Shown in pieces: positions 1-6,996 of a stretch of DNA of 21,163 nt; the first letter of the stretch is position 1, and the number at the start of each line of letters is the position of its first letter. The notes under the pieces are model-generated. The model was not told the origin of the DNA. It saw nothing but the letters and a program-made list of their open reading frames with translations, and made no database searches. Source of the DNA: Sporolactobacillus pectinivorans (GTDB lineage: Bacteria; Bacillota; Bacilli; Bacillales; Sporolactobacillaceae); the NCBI RefSeq assembly GCF_002802965.1, contig NZ_NXGA01000001.1, forward strand, positions 2,361,768 through 2,382,930, in the 5' to 3' direction. The position numbers were made by a program, and so were the translations under genes.

Positions 1-735
1 TAAAGTGCCCCATGGATCCCAGCCATTGATCGCGTCCATGACGGCCTTTTTTGCCATTTCATTCGGCGTCAGCCAGATCTGGCCGTCGGAAACAGCGGTG
101 AACGCACCTGGCTGAAAGATTACATCGGATATGTTGTTTGGGAAACGTGGATCCGCCACTCGGTTAATGATGACCGCTGCAACAGCAACCTGCCCAATAT
201 ATGGCTCACCGCGGGATTCTCCATAAACCGCATTTGCCATCAGATTGACATCGGCTTTTGAATACCCTTGGGGCAAATTGTCAATGGTATACTTTCCCTT
301 TGACGATGGGGACTGGCTCCCTGAACTGCCGGTCTGCTGATTCTTTTTTTTCACCTGCTGTTCAAGCGGAATACCGCCGTAATAAGTAAAAGTGTTCCCT
401 GCCTGAAGATTCTGGTAGATATATGCCCGATCGAATCTCGATGCGCTGACCAGTTTCTGTTTTGTTGCCGACCCGGCCTGCCCGTCTGCCTTCAATCCGA
501 ATTTTTTCTGGAAATTGAGAAGCGCCCAGTACGTGCTGTAGCCAAAGAAGCCATCAATTTTGCCTTTGTAAAAGCCGCTGTACTGAAGACGCGCTTGAAG
601 CTCAATCACATCATCTCCGGAAGCCCCCCGCATAACGGTCTGTCCGGAAAAGGCTTCTGCATTTCCAGCACCCAGGAAAAGCACGTCCAGGATCAGCAAT
701 AGTCCCAAAACATGAATAATCAGATGCTTTCTCAA
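1..735 (-). CDS. sleB: Spore cortex-lytic enzyme SleB (3' end cut by window edge)
   Basis: SleB is a germination-specific lytic transglycosylase that cuts muramic-delta-lactam cortex peptidoglycan; it is exported into the forespore envelope and waits for germination. The visible 245 codons begin at TTG (735), 6 bases after a GAGGAGGAA-type ribosome site. They encode a hydrophobic signal peptide (about residues 1-26), a peptidoglycan-binding repeat (about 35-95, with LQARLQYSGFYKGKIDG), a Ser/Gln/Lys-rich linker (about 130-160) and the hydrolase domain from about 170. The family motif VYGESRGEP carries the catalytic Glu. The reading frame runs off the left edge within the INGWDPW motif, so roughly 35 C-terminal residues are missing compared with the 305-residue B. 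subtilis protein (recalled length). The usual partner ypeB would lie outside the window. A SigG-like promoter precedes it. Confidence 0.96.
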   Translation of the reverse strand, partial: MRKHLIIHVLGLLLILDVLFLGAGNAEAFSGQTVMRGASGDDVIELQARLQYSGFYKGKIDGFFGYSTYWALLNFQKKFGLKADGQAGSATKQKLVSASRFDRAYIYQNLQAGNTFTYYGGIPLEQQVKKKNQQTGSSGSQSPSSKGKYTIDNLPQGYSKADVNLMANAVYGESRGEPYIGQVAVAAVIINRVADPRFPNNISDVIFQPGAFTAVSDGQIWLTPNEMAKKAVMDAINGWDPWGTL

Positions 736-819
736 TCGTATTCCTCCTCAACGGCGTTACGTTGTCCATTCAGAAATTTCTGCGTTTCACTAGGCTTCTT
801 TTCTCTCAGAAATCATGCT

Positions 820-849
820 TATATTGCCAAGTATAGGCCGGATTATTCA
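820..849 (-). promoter_or_regulatory. SigG-like forespore promoter of sleB
   Basis: Reading the minus strand, TGAATA (844-849) is followed after 17 bases by CAATATA (820-826). The -35 is a full match to the SigG/SigF-type GNATA core. The -10 agrees with the CATACTA-like consensus at 4 of 7 positions. The start site would fall about 80 bases before the sleB TTG. sleB is a known SigG gene in B. subtilis, so position and gene agree. The assignment is by eye. Confidence 0.6.
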
Positions 850-864
850 CAGTTTTTACCGAGC

Positions 865-927
865 AAAAAAAAGCGGACGGAAGAAGCTGTCAGCTTTTCC
901 CGTTCGTTTAATGATTGCTGCGTCCGG
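865..927 (-). terminator. Large hairpin terminator between mecB and sleB
   Basis: On the minus strand an outer stem CGGACG/CGTCCG (921-926 with 874-879) encloses a long inner hairpin, CGGGAAAAGCT paired with AGCTTCTTCCG (10 of 11 positions, one G-U). Eight T residues follow (865-872). It lies just upstream of the sleB promoter, so it shields sleB from transcription entering from the mecB side. mecB already has its own terminator at 1131-1163, so this one ends either residual readthrough or a separate short transcript. Confidence 0.7.
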
Positions 928-1023
928 TTTTCTATTTCAACCGCGCATGTTTTAATTTTTTTTACATCCATCAAACATGAATAATCAGAATCAAGCATAA
1001 AGTGATTTCAGGTCAACAAAACA
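865..1023 (-). ncRNA. Possible small RNA in the mecB-sleB gap
   Basis: A sigma-A-type promoter is readable on the minus strand: TTGACT (1053-1058), 17 bases, TAACAT (1030-1035). A start near 1023 and a stop at the 865-927 terminator would give an RNA of about 160 bases between two terminators. The only frame inside (998 to 843, 51 codons) has no ribosome site and resembles nothing I recognise. It matches no RNA family that I can name. This is an inference from flanking signals only. Confidence 0.25.
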
Positions 1024-1130
1024 AGCGTTATGTTATAAAGAAAGCTTGGTAAAGTCAAGCCTATGGCGCAGGCTGAGCCTTAGTTGTATTTAGCTTTAAT
1101 TCTTTAAATTTTTATACTTTTTTAAAGTGT

Positions 1131-1163
1131 AAAAAAAGCTCCGCACGGTCAAGCATGCGAAGC
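1131..1163 (-). terminator. mecB terminator overlapping its stop codon
   Basis: Minus-strand GCTTCGCATG (1154-1163) pairs over all ten positions with CGTGCGGAGC (1138-1147), using two G-U pairs. The loop is 6 bases and seven T residues follow (1131-1137). The 5' arm lies inside the last codons of mecB, and the stop TGA (1149-1151) is in the loop. Confidence 0.88.
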
Positions 1164-1766
1164 ATTGATAAAGTATTTGTATATATCAGAGACAGCTTTA
1201 TCTTTTATCAGACATTTACCGTACTCTTCCAGACGATAAACGGTCATTGTTGACGTATTTCCAAACTCTGCAAGCAATGCAATCAGTGTTTCAAGATCAG
1301 CATCGTCGCCAAGCTTTTCTTCGTCAAAATATAAATAATATTTATGATCAAGCAGATAAAGGCTGCCATTCCTTATGCCCAGATCATGAAGCGTTTTTGA
1401 AAGCGTGATGATATCCTCAAACTGATTAAACTGATAAAGTACATCCTGACTCTCATCCATAGTGACTTGCATTTGAATAAAATCGTCATCTTCAAAAGCA
1501 TCTTCACTTTCTGAATCCTCTGTGGATCTGCCCCTGGATACAATGACAACCATTCCCTGGGCGGGTAGTGAAAATATCTCGACATCGATAGGACCGTTTG
1601 CCTCAAAACCGAGTTCATCGCCGGCTTCAAGCATCATATCGCGAAAAAGCTGCTCTACTCTAGGCAAGTCGTGCCACATGTCTTCTTTGGAAATACCACG
1701 TTCTTTAAGATCATCGAAAGTCAGAAATATTTTGATTCTGTCCCCGTTTAAACGTTCCAGTCGCAT
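1149..1766 (-). CDS. mecB: MecB/YpbH, MecA-family ClpC adaptor protein
   Basis: MecA-family adaptors hand substrates to the ClpC-ClpP protease and help ClpC assemble; the YpbH paralogue also affects competence and sporulation. The sequence is clearly YpbH-like rather than MecA-like: it opens MRLERLN, continues with KIKIFLTFDDL-type sequence and GFEANGPI, and contains AQGMVVIV. An N-terminal substrate-binding domain (about 1-80) is joined by an acidic linker (about 85-105) to the ClpC-binding domain, which ends YRLEEYGK. The start is ATG 1766, because AAGGAGGGTG lies about 6 bases upstream; an in-frame ATG at 1787 would put that ribosome site inside the gene. That gives 205 residues, against 194 recalled for B. 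subtilis YpbH. The neighbours ypbF, recS and ypbB match the B. subtilis ypb cluster. Confidence 0.93.
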   Translation of the reverse strand: MRLERLNGDRIKIFLTFDDLKERGISKEDMWHDLPRVEQLFRDMMLEAGDELGFEANGPIDVEIFSLPAQGMVVIVSRGRSTEDSESEDAFEDDDFIQMQVTMDESQDVLYQFNQFEDIITLSKTLHDLGIRNGSLYLLDHKYYLYFDEEKLGDDADLETLIALLAEFGNTSTMTVYRLEEYGKCLIKDKAVSDIYKYFINASHA

Positions 1767-2136
1767 CGCAAACACCCTCCTTGCCACCGAGCCCTATCTC
1801 TCTGAAATCCCGAAGACCCTTTTCTCTTATTTATATGTTTCTTGCAGTTTTCGGTGTCACGCAGTCTGCCCTAACAGCAATGCGTGGATTCAGAGGGCTG
1901 CAGATTTGTATGCAAACCACTTAAGCGTAGTATACAACGCAAATACAAAAAAGTACATGCTTTTGACCACCTAAGCGGCATGCTTCAGTAAAAGTGCTGA
2001 GCATCTTCATTTTGCCCTTTTTCACAGATTCGCCATGCATTATAAAAACCAATTGTTTTTTCCGTACTAATGACAAGCTGATGCCGCATATAAACATGTT
2101 GTTGAGAATGAAAAAAGTAAAAAGGGGTGGTCACAA
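1767..2136. other. Divergent intergenic region between mecB and cotJA
   Basis: These 370 bases must carry two outward promoters. For cotJA, a possible SigE -10 CATATAAA (2088-2095) lies about 40 bases before the start, but its -35 is poor. For mecB, TATACT (1928-1933, minus strand) is a fair sigma-A -10 with a weak -35 (TGTACT, 17-base spacer). The plus-strand frame 1522-1974 is mostly antisense to mecB, and the frames at 1985-2167 (minus) and 1994-2200 (plus) have no convincing signals. I see no RNA gene or repeat here. Confidence 0.45.
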
Positions 2137-2361
2137 TTGCCAACATACAGAAAATGGTTTTATCCATATATCAGCCGGTATGACCCCTGCCCGCCGCTGA
2201 CACCTGTTGCTTATGAAACACCTGTACAGCTTTATCTCGGTTTTCAGCCTCCGGGCATGCAGCAGTTTTCCCCTGTCCAGGCACTCTCACGTGGCACACT
2301 GTGGGTCGGATTGTACACACCATACACAAATCCGTATTTAAAGACAAATGAGGGGACCTGA
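2137..2361 (+). CDS. cotJA: Spore coat-associated protein CotJA
   Basis: First gene of the cotJABC operon, a small protein made in the mother cell and needed to bring CotJC into the coat (known for B. subtilis). This 74-residue protein is rich in Pro, Tyr and Gln; family landmarks are the YDPCPPL segment near the start and the PPGMQQFSP block around residue 40. It starts at TTG 2137, about 7 bases after AAAAGGGGTGG; no ATG in frame would keep the conserved N terminus. Its TGA overlaps the cotJB ATG (TGATG), which points to coupled translation. SigE control is expected from the family. Confidence 0.93.
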   Translation: MPTYRKWFYPYISRYDPCPPLTPVAYETPVQLYLGFQPPGMQQFSPVQALSRGTLWVGLYTPYTNPYLKTNEGT

Positions 2362-2633
2362 TGCAGATGGCCAATAATCAGCTTCTGGACAGTTATTATG
2401 ATGACCTGCAGGCTCTCCAGGCCATTGATTTTTCTCTCGTTGAATTGACGCTTTACCTGGATACGCATCCGGATGATCTGGAAGCAATCAAACAATTTAA
2501 TTCTACTGCACAAAAAAGTGCCGAGTTGACGACCGCTTTTGAAAACCAGTATGGGCCGCTCAGGCAATTCGGCCACAGTTATTCTTCTCACCCATGGCAA
2601 TGGAGTAAATCCCCGTGGCCATGGCAGGTTTGA
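2361..2633 (+). CDS. cotJB: Spore coat protein CotJB
   Basis: Second gene of the cotJ operon, encoding a 90-residue soluble coat-associated protein. Recognisable family sequence includes DFSLVELTLYLDTHPDD (about residues 28-45), a QYGPL block, and the C-terminal signature SPWPWQV. The ATG at 2361 overlaps the cotJA stop and lies 5 bases after GAGGGG. A second ATG at 2367 is also possible and would remove two residues. Length fits the family (about 87). Confidence 0.94.
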   Translation: MQMANNQLLDSYYDDLQALQAIDFSLVELTLYLDTHPDDLEAIKQFNSTAQKSAELTTAFENQYGPLRQFGHSYSSHPWQWSKSPWPWQV

Positions 2634-2668
2634 CTGTCCTTTGAGCATGCGACAGGAGGTAATGAGCT

Positions 2669-3235
2669 ATGTGGTATTATGAGAAAAAGCTTCAGTACCC
2701 TGTACGGGTCAGCACATGCAATCCGAAAGTTGCAAAATACCTGATTGAGCAGTATGGAGGGGCAGACGGAGAACTGGCAGCGGCTTTGCGCTATCTTAAT
2801 CAGCGCTACACCATTCCTGATCGCGTTATAGGCCTCCTTAACGACATTGGAACCGAGGAATTTGCACATCTGGAAATGATCGCCACAATGGTCTATAAGC
2901 TGACAAAAGACGCAACGCCTGATCAATTGAAAGAAGCGGGACTGGGTGCGCATTACGTCAATCACGGAAAATCTCTTTATTATGAAAATGCGTCTGGTCA
3001 GGCGTTCAATATGGGTATTCAGTCCAAAGGGGATCCGATCGCCGACTTATATGAAGATATTGCCGCAGAAGAAAAAGCGCGGTCGACTTATCAGTGGATC
3101 ATTAATTTATCAGATGATCCGGATTTGAATGATTCACTTGATTTCTTACGGGAGCGCGAAATCATCCACTCCCAGCGCTTCAGAGAAGCTGTTACGCTTA
3201 TTCAAGAAGAACAGGGAAAGAAAAAAGTATATTGA
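2669..3235 (+). CDS. cotJC: CotJC, manganese-catalase-like spore coat protein
   Basis: CotJC belongs to the non-haem manganese catalases and sits in the inner coat. The 188 residues form the expected four-helix bundle with the metal-ligand pattern: Glu in DGELAAAL (about 35), EEFAHLEM with ExxH (about 67-72), Glu in AAEEKARS (about 135) and EREIIHSQRF with ExxH (about 163-168). All dinuclear-site ligands appear present, so catalase activity is plausible but not shown here. AGGAGGTAATGAGCT precedes ATG 2669. It is 35 bases after cotJB and is followed by its own terminator. Confidence 0.96.
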   Translation: MWYYEKKLQYPVRVSTCNPKVAKYLIEQYGGADGELAAALRYLNQRYTIPDRVIGLLNDIGTEEFAHLEMIATMVYKLTKDATPDQLKEAGLGAHYVNHGKSLYYENASGQAFNMGIQSKGDPIADLYEDIAAEEKARSTYQWIINLSDDPDLNDSLDFLREREIIHSQRFREAVTLIQEEQGKKKVY

Positions 3236-3249
3236 TTACTCTTTTTTCG

Positions 3250-3286
3250 GCCGGCTGCCCAACCTGCAGAACGGCTTTAATTTTTT
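3250..3286 (+). terminator. cotJ operon terminator
   Basis: GCCG (3250-3253) and CTGC (3255-3258) pair with CGGC (3272-3275) and GCAG (3266-3269), forming a two-part stem around a 7-base loop. TTTAATTTTTT follows (3276-3286). It lies 15 bases after the cotJC stop and before the insertion sequence, so it should block cotJ transcription from entering the transposase. Confidence 0.72.
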
Positions 3287-3318
3287 GAAAAACTTGGCTG
3301 GCACTTAAGTATAAGTAA

Positions 3319-3325
3319 CTATTTA
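3319..3325. repeat. Target-site duplication, left copy
   Basis: CTATTTA directly abuts the left inverted repeat and is identical to 4933-4939. Confidence 0.88.
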
Positions 3326-3344
3326 CTGGAGAGTGAAAAGTTCT
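3326..3344 (+). repeat. Left terminal inverted repeat of the IS
   Basis: CTGGAGAGTGAAAAGTTCT matches the reverse complement of the right end, CTGGACAGTCAAAAGTTTT, at 16 of 19 positions. Confidence 0.9.
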
Positions 3345-3360
3345 GTGTAAATAAACAAAA

Positions 3361-3434
3361 GGATAACCCCTAAATGGGATTTTATGGTATCCTCTCTTTA
3401 CCACAAGCGAGGAGAAAAATCACCTAGGGTTATC
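3361..3434 (+). promoter_or_regulatory. Alternative hairpins in the IS leader
   Basis: GATAACCC (3362-3369) can pair perfectly with GGGTTATC (3427-3434). The overlapping GGATAACC (3361-3368) can instead pair with GGTATCC (3386-3392) with one bulge. The two folds exclude each other. They lie between the left end and the transposase start; leader hairpins that limit transposase translation from read-through RNA are known in IS10 and IS50. The regulatory role here is inferred. Confidence 0.45.
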
Positions 3435-3464
3435 GTGTTTCTAGTTTACCCTGTCTCAGTGTGA

Positions 3465-4907
3465 TTGACTAGGGCCATGTTAAAATATATTGATTCCGTA
3501 CTTCTGTTGTTCCGTTCCCGTTTCCATAGATTCGCTGCGTTTCAATGGTTTGTTGTGATTATCACCGGTCTGATGATTCGTTCCGACTGTCTCGGTGTCA
3601 CCTCTGTGATTCGTGACTTAGCGCTTCATCCGAAGGGGTATGAATCCATGATTCATTTTTTCCGTTCCTCCGCCTGGTCTCTGGATGAGCTGCGTCACCA
3701 GTGGTTGCGTGTTGTTCTCAAGGTTGCACCGCTCAGACGGGAGGGTGAAGCGGTCATTCTTGTTGGGGACGGCGTTAAACAGGCGAAAGAAGCACGCTTC
3801 ATGCCCGGTGTGAAGAAACTGTATCAGGAATCCGAGGATGTGTCCAAGTCTGCCTTCATCTTTGGGCATCTCTGGGGATCCGTTGGCCTTCTCATTGGAG
3901 ACGCCGGAAAAACGTTTTGTCTGCCACTCTCTCTTCGTCTTCATGATGGTATTCAGACGATTCACCAGTGGGAAAATGACGGTGAAGCACAGGGCTCCCA
4001 TGTCGTGCAGATGATTGATCAAGGATTTTCAGCCGCTCGAGTGTTGGGGCGCGCGTTGTTTTTACTCGATCGCTATTTCTTGTCCGTGCCTGCCCTCCGT
4101 CGTTTGAATCAGCGGAATCAGGAAGAGCGCACGCGATTGGATCTGGTCACCAAAGCCAAAACTTCCTGTGTGGCTTATGAACATCCCGTTCAAACTGGAG
4201 GCCGGGGACGTCCACGAAAGAAAGGAACCCGTCTCAAAGTGAACACGTTGTTTGACACGCAAGCGAATCAATTCCAGGCCACCCGCCTGTCGCTGTACGA
4301 CAAAGAAGAGAGGATATCCTATCTCTGTCGGGATCTGCTTTGGGGTCAGGGACTGTATCAAGACCTGCGCTTTGTGCTCGTGGTCATGGGTGGACGACGA
4401 TCCATTCTGGTCAGTACGGATCCATCCCTGGAACCGGAGACCATCATCCGACTATACGCACGTCGCTTCACCACGGAAACGACTTTTCGCGCGCTGAAAC
4501 AGTCACTCGGTGCTTTTACCTATCATTTTTGGAGTCGGTCAATGCCCAAATTGAACCGTTATCGCAAATCGGATGAAGCCGAACCGTTGGATCAAGTGAC
4601 CGAAGAAAACGTGCAAAAACGAATTTGTCAAACCGTCAAAGCCATCGAAGGTTTTATGATGTGCAGTTGCATCGCAATGGGCCTACTTCAAATGATTGCG
4701 TTGCGCAAGGAAAACAAACGACAAAACAAAGCTTTTCGTTTTTTACGGACACCGTCCAAGAGAGCAGCCTCAGAGGCAACGATTATGGCCTATTTACGTC
4801 AGACGATTTTTCAACGGTTTGCACAAAATCAGCATTTAACCATAACGCAAATAATTCAAGAAAAGCAGGAAACACCTGAGGTACATGACGAGTTACTGAT
4901 TTCTTAG
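3465..4907 (+). CDS. IS4-superfamily DDE transposase
   Basis: The 480-residue transposase uses a DDE catalytic triad to cut and join IS ends. The first Asp lies in VILVGDGVK (about residue 102) and the second in FLLDRYF (about 202). The IS4 signature Y-(2)-R-(3)-E-(6)-K reads YARRFTTETTFRALK (Y331, R334, E338, K345), so the catalytic set is complete. A basic GRGRPRKKG stretch near 246-254 may bind DNA. The start could be TTG 3465 or ATG 3477, and neither has a good ribosome site (only AGGG 2 bases before ATG 3477); an in-frame TGA at 3462 rules out anything earlier. Poor initiation is common for transposases and fits the leader hairpins. No frameshift or internal stop is seen. Confidence 0.94.
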   Translation: MTRAMLKYIDSVLLLFRSRFHRFAAFQWFVVIITGLMIRSDCLGVTSVIRDLALHPKGYESMIHFFRSSAWSLDELRHQWLRVVLKVAPLRREGEAVILVGDGVKQAKEARFMPGVKKLYQESEDVSKSAFIFGHLWGSVGLLIGDAGKTFCLPLSLRLHDGIQTIHQWENDGEAQGSHVVQMIDQGFSAARVLGRALFLLDRYFLSVPALRRLNQRNQEERTRLDLVTKAKTSCVAYEHPVQTGGRGRPRKKGTRLKVNTLFDTQANQFQATRLSLYDKEERISYLCRDLLWGQGLYQDLRFVLVVMGGRRSILVSTDPSLEPETIIRLYARRFTTETTFRALKQSLGAFTYHFWSRSMPKLNRYRKSDEAEPLDQVTEENVQKRICQTVKAIEGFMMCSCIAMGLLQMIALRKENKRQNKAFRFLRTPSKRAASEATIMAYLRQTIFQRFAQNQHLTITQIIQEKQETPEVHDELLIS

Positions 4908-4913
4908 TGGTTT

Positions 4914-4932
4914 AAAACTTTTGACTGTCCAG
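4914..4932 (-). repeat. Right terminal inverted repeat of the IS
   Basis: Reverse complement CTGGACAGTCAAAAGTTTT; 16 of 19 positions match the left end. It begins 6 bases after the transposase stop (4907). Confidence 0.9.
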
Positions 4933-4939
4933 CTATTTA
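4933..4939. repeat. Target-site duplication, right copy, containing the ypbF stop codon
   Basis: CTATTTA directly abuts the right inverted repeat. Its first three bases are the complement of the ypbF TAG stop, so the target was the very end of ypbF. Confidence 0.88.
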
Positions 4940-5379
4940 TAGAACAGGTTAATATCCTTTTCATCAAGAAGATAGTGCATAACTTCATATCTTCCGTTTC
5001 CTTCATGTTCTTTTGGCCACAGCTCCCACCCTCTGTCAATCACTTCCGCACGCAATTCATCAAAATCGTCTTCGGCGTCCTCCGCTGCACGATAGGTACG
5101 GATGTAAATAAAAAACAGCAGCAAACCGGCTGCTCCAATCAGCCAACTTGACGGTTCACTAATGATCTGAGCAATGCCGTGAAGCGTAGTCAGCCGCTGG
5201 TTTCTGACAATAAAGAAATAAAGAACAAAAATGCAGCCGGATACCATCAGAAAAATACCAGCAATAGACTGCCGTTTCTTCCAAAAAGTTTCCTTTTCTT
5301 TCCTTTTTATCAGTTCCTGAAGAATCTCAAAAGTCAGAGCCGGAAGCATCCCTTTATCTTTCATTGTATCCAGTGACAC
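4933..5379 (-). CDS. ypbF: YpbF, DUF2663 membrane protein of unknown function
   Basis: This 148-residue protein resembles B. subtilis YpbF (147 residues) in length, layout and locus. It has a basic N-terminal region (about 20-40) and two membrane segments (about 41-60, GIFLMVSGCIFVLYFFIV, and about 78-94, SWLIGAAGLLLFFIYI). An acidic soluble tail follows, containing a conserved RGWELWP block. The function is unknown. The start is GTG 5379, 5 bases after GAGGGGGTG. The IS has inserted directly after the stop TAG, which is regenerated by the target duplication, so the protein is intact; any original downstream terminator is now on the far side of the element. In B. subtilis ypbD and ypbE lie between this gene and recS; they are absent here. 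Confidence 0.87.
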   Translation of the reverse strand: MSLDTMKDKGMLPALTFEILQELIKRKEKETFWKKRQSIAGIFLMVSGCIFVLYFFIVRNQRLTTLHGIAQIISEPSSWLIGAAGLLLFFIYIRTYRAAEDAEDDFDELRAEVIDRGWELWPKEHEGNGRYEVMHYLLDEKDINLFYK

Positions 5380-5457
5380 GTGCCCACCCCCTCAAATAGG
5401 GTATGCATCAGAATACGCATTTAGGACAATCCTGTTTTTTCACCGACCATCCATCGA

Positions 5458-6996
5458 TCAGCCATTTTCTTCTGTGCCGTCACAACAGAACAATTGATGC
5501 AGCCTTTCTTTCCAGTCTAATTCCAGAGCGGCCATCTCTTCGTCCCGATCTGTTCTACGCTGAAATTTTTCAATATCGATACCGCACCGGTCACAGCAAA
5601 GATCCGGTTTCTGTTCCAGCGTTTCATCAAAGTATTTTAGGCAGGAAGCCCTCCGACAGTCCGTTTCCTGGATCCAGGAACGCATGCGATTCAGGTCTTC
5701 AAGCTGGGCTGAACGACGCTTTTCAATTTGTCTGATGCACGGCTCATAAAGCGAACGATAGGGCTGACTTGCCGGTTTTGTTCTTACACGTTCAAGAATA
5801 AATCGTGCGGCAGTCTCACTAGCCCCCGCGTGCTGCATCGACTCGATGAAACGGTCAGGTTCTTGAAACGGGTGATACAGCCCTTGGTCAAGCTGACTCA
5901 GAACAAATTTTACAAGTGATTTCGAAGGATAATTACTGTCGATCAATGCCTCAGGCAACCGGTCATCTTCCGGCGTATGGAAAAGAACAGCAAGCCCCTG
6001 GCCTCCATCTCTGGCTGCGCGTCCAATTTCCTGAAGATAAGCATTCATCGTTCCGGGATAATGGAAATGAACGACAAGTCGGATATCCGGTTTATTAATA
6101 CCCATGCCAAAAGCATTCGTGCAGCAAAGGACATCCAGTTGACCATTAAGAAACTGATTCTGGATTTTCCTGCGGTCCTCAGGAGTCATTCCACCGTGAT
6201 AAAAGGCGGTCCGAATGGTCAGGTTTCTTGAAAGGGCTTCAGACAATTTTTCACTCCATTCTCTCCCAGAACAATAGATAATGCCGGGCAGAGCCACTTT
6301 TCTAATCAATTCGATCATCTGTCGCATTTTATCTTCAGTGTTTCTCACTTCACGGACAATCAGCGCAATATTTGGACGATCGACGCTCATCAGAAACTGC
6401 CTTGCCGATTCCAGATGTAAATAATGAATAATATCCTTTCTAACCCGCTTGTCTGCCGTTGCTGTCAATGCGAGACAAGGAGGCGACCCCACCCTTGACC
6501 TGATCTCTGCCAGGTGCAAATAATCCGGGCGGAATTCATGCCCCCATTGTGAAATACAATGGGCTTCATCGACTACAAATAATGATACTGGGACATGCTG
6601 AAGTGCCTCTGAAACACGTGGCTGTCTCAGCATTTCAGGGGAAATAAACAAAAAACGCAAACTCTTAAGCTGGTGCAGCACACGCTGTCTTTCGCCGGGA
6701 TTGAGCATGCTGTTTAGGGTCCGCACTTTGCGCTCGCCCAGACGGCGAAGCGAGTCCGCCTGATCCTCCATAAGCGACAGAAGCGGCGAGACGACCAGCA
6801 CCAATCCTTTAAGGACATAGCCGGGAACCTGGTAGCACAGTGATTTACCGCCTCCCGTCGGCATCATTGCGAAAACATCCCGACGGTCCAGCAATGCTCC
6901 GACAATTTCTTTCTGGCTGTTTCTAAATGCCTTGAAACCAAAAACACGGTGAAGCGTATCTTCAGCCTTGACCATAGGATCATTTGGTTCATTCAT
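5458..6996 (-). CDS. recS: RecQ-family ATP-dependent DNA helicase RecS
   Basis: A 3'-5' DNA helicase of the RecQ family acting in recombinational repair and fork restart. Visible motifs are Walker A MMPTGGGKS (K51), DEAH box VVDEAHCISQWGHEFRPDY (about 140-160), LTATA (about 175), FGMGINKPD and the arginine-finger region EIGRAARDGG (about 330). A C-terminal zinc-binding cysteine set lies at about 455-480 (CLKYF, then CCDRCG). At 512 residues with no HRDC domain it matches the short RecS (YpbC, 496 residues in B. subtilis) rather than full RecQ (YocI, about 590). Its ATG overlaps the ypbB stop by 4 bases (ATGA), so translation is probably coupled. An annotation pipeline would likely call it simply recQ. 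Confidence 0.94.
   Translation of the reverse strand: MNEPNDPMVKAEDTLHRVFGFKAFRNSQKEIVGALLDRRDVFAMMPTGGGKSLCYQVPGYVLKGLVLVVSPLLSLMEDQADSLRRLGERKVRTLNSMLNPGERQRVLHQLKSLRFLFISPEMLRQPRVSEALQHVPVSLFVVDEAHCISQWGHEFRPDYLHLAEIRSRVGSPPCLALTATADKRVRKDIIHYLHLESARQFLMSVDRPNIALIVREVRNTEDKMRQMIELIRKVALPGIIYCSGREWSEKLSEALSRNLTIRTAFYHGGMTPEDRRKIQNQFLNGQLDVLCCTNAFGMGINKPDIRLVVHFHYPGTMNAYLQEIGRAARDGGQGLAVLFHTPEDDRLPEALIDSNYPSKSLVKFVLSQLDQGLYHPFQEPDRFIESMQHAGASETAARFILERVRTKPASQPYRSLYEPCIRQIEKRRSAQLEDLNRMRSWIQETDCRRASCLKYFDETLEQKPDLCCDRCGIDIEKFQRRTDRDEEMAALELDWKERLHQLFCCDGTEENG

Larger units (their letters stand above)
736..1148. other. Intergenic region between sleB and mecB
   Basis: The 413 bases hold, from the mecB side: the T-tract of the mecB terminator, a small imperfect hairpin near 1053-1078 (AGCCT/AGGCT), a candidate minus-strand promoter (1030-1058), the large terminator (865-927), the SigG-like sleB promoter (820-849) and the sleB ribosome site. 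The open plus-strand frame at 712-984 lacks a ribosome site and any recognisable sequence, so I do not call it a gene. Confidence 0.6.
3326..4932 (+). mobile_element. Complete IS4-type insertion sequence, 1607 bp
   Basis: One intact transposase gene is bounded by imperfect terminal inverted repeats (3326-3344 and 4914-4932) and by a perfect 7-base duplication CTATTTA (3319-3325 and 4933-4939). The element sits between the convergent cotJC and ypbF genes. Transposase motifs place it in the IS4 superfamily. A 7-base duplication is shorter than the 9-12 bases common in IS4 proper; the ISPepr1-like subgroup is one candidate, from memory. The intact frame and exact duplication suggest a recent, possibly active insertion. 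Confidence 0.93.

Noticed and set aside
843..998. A 51-codon minus-strand frame starting at ATG 998
   Set aside because: No ribosome site, no recognisable motif, and it runs through the strong terminator hairpin and into the sleB promoter.
1021..1080. tRNA-like or riboswitch-like hairpin (AGCCT/AGGCT) near 1053-1078
   Set aside because: The stem is only 5-7 pairs, with no cloverleaf, no conserved tRNA positions and no T-tract.
1522..1974. A 150-codon plus-strand open frame over the mecB start
   Set aside because: It is antisense to a well-supported gene for about half its length, lacks a ribosome site and has no family resemblance.
3435..3464. A GTG-started leader peptide of 9 codons before the transposase
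   Set aside because: The only GAGGAG is about 20 bases upstream, too far, and the frame is simply the extension back to the TGA that limits the transposase.
5403..5460. A CPKC-type zinc-ribbon-like tail (DCPKCVF) readable just past the recS stop in another frame
   Set aside because: It would need a frameshift at the very end of recS, has no ribosome site of its own and is only about a dozen codons. RecS already has its zinc cysteines and a normal length.
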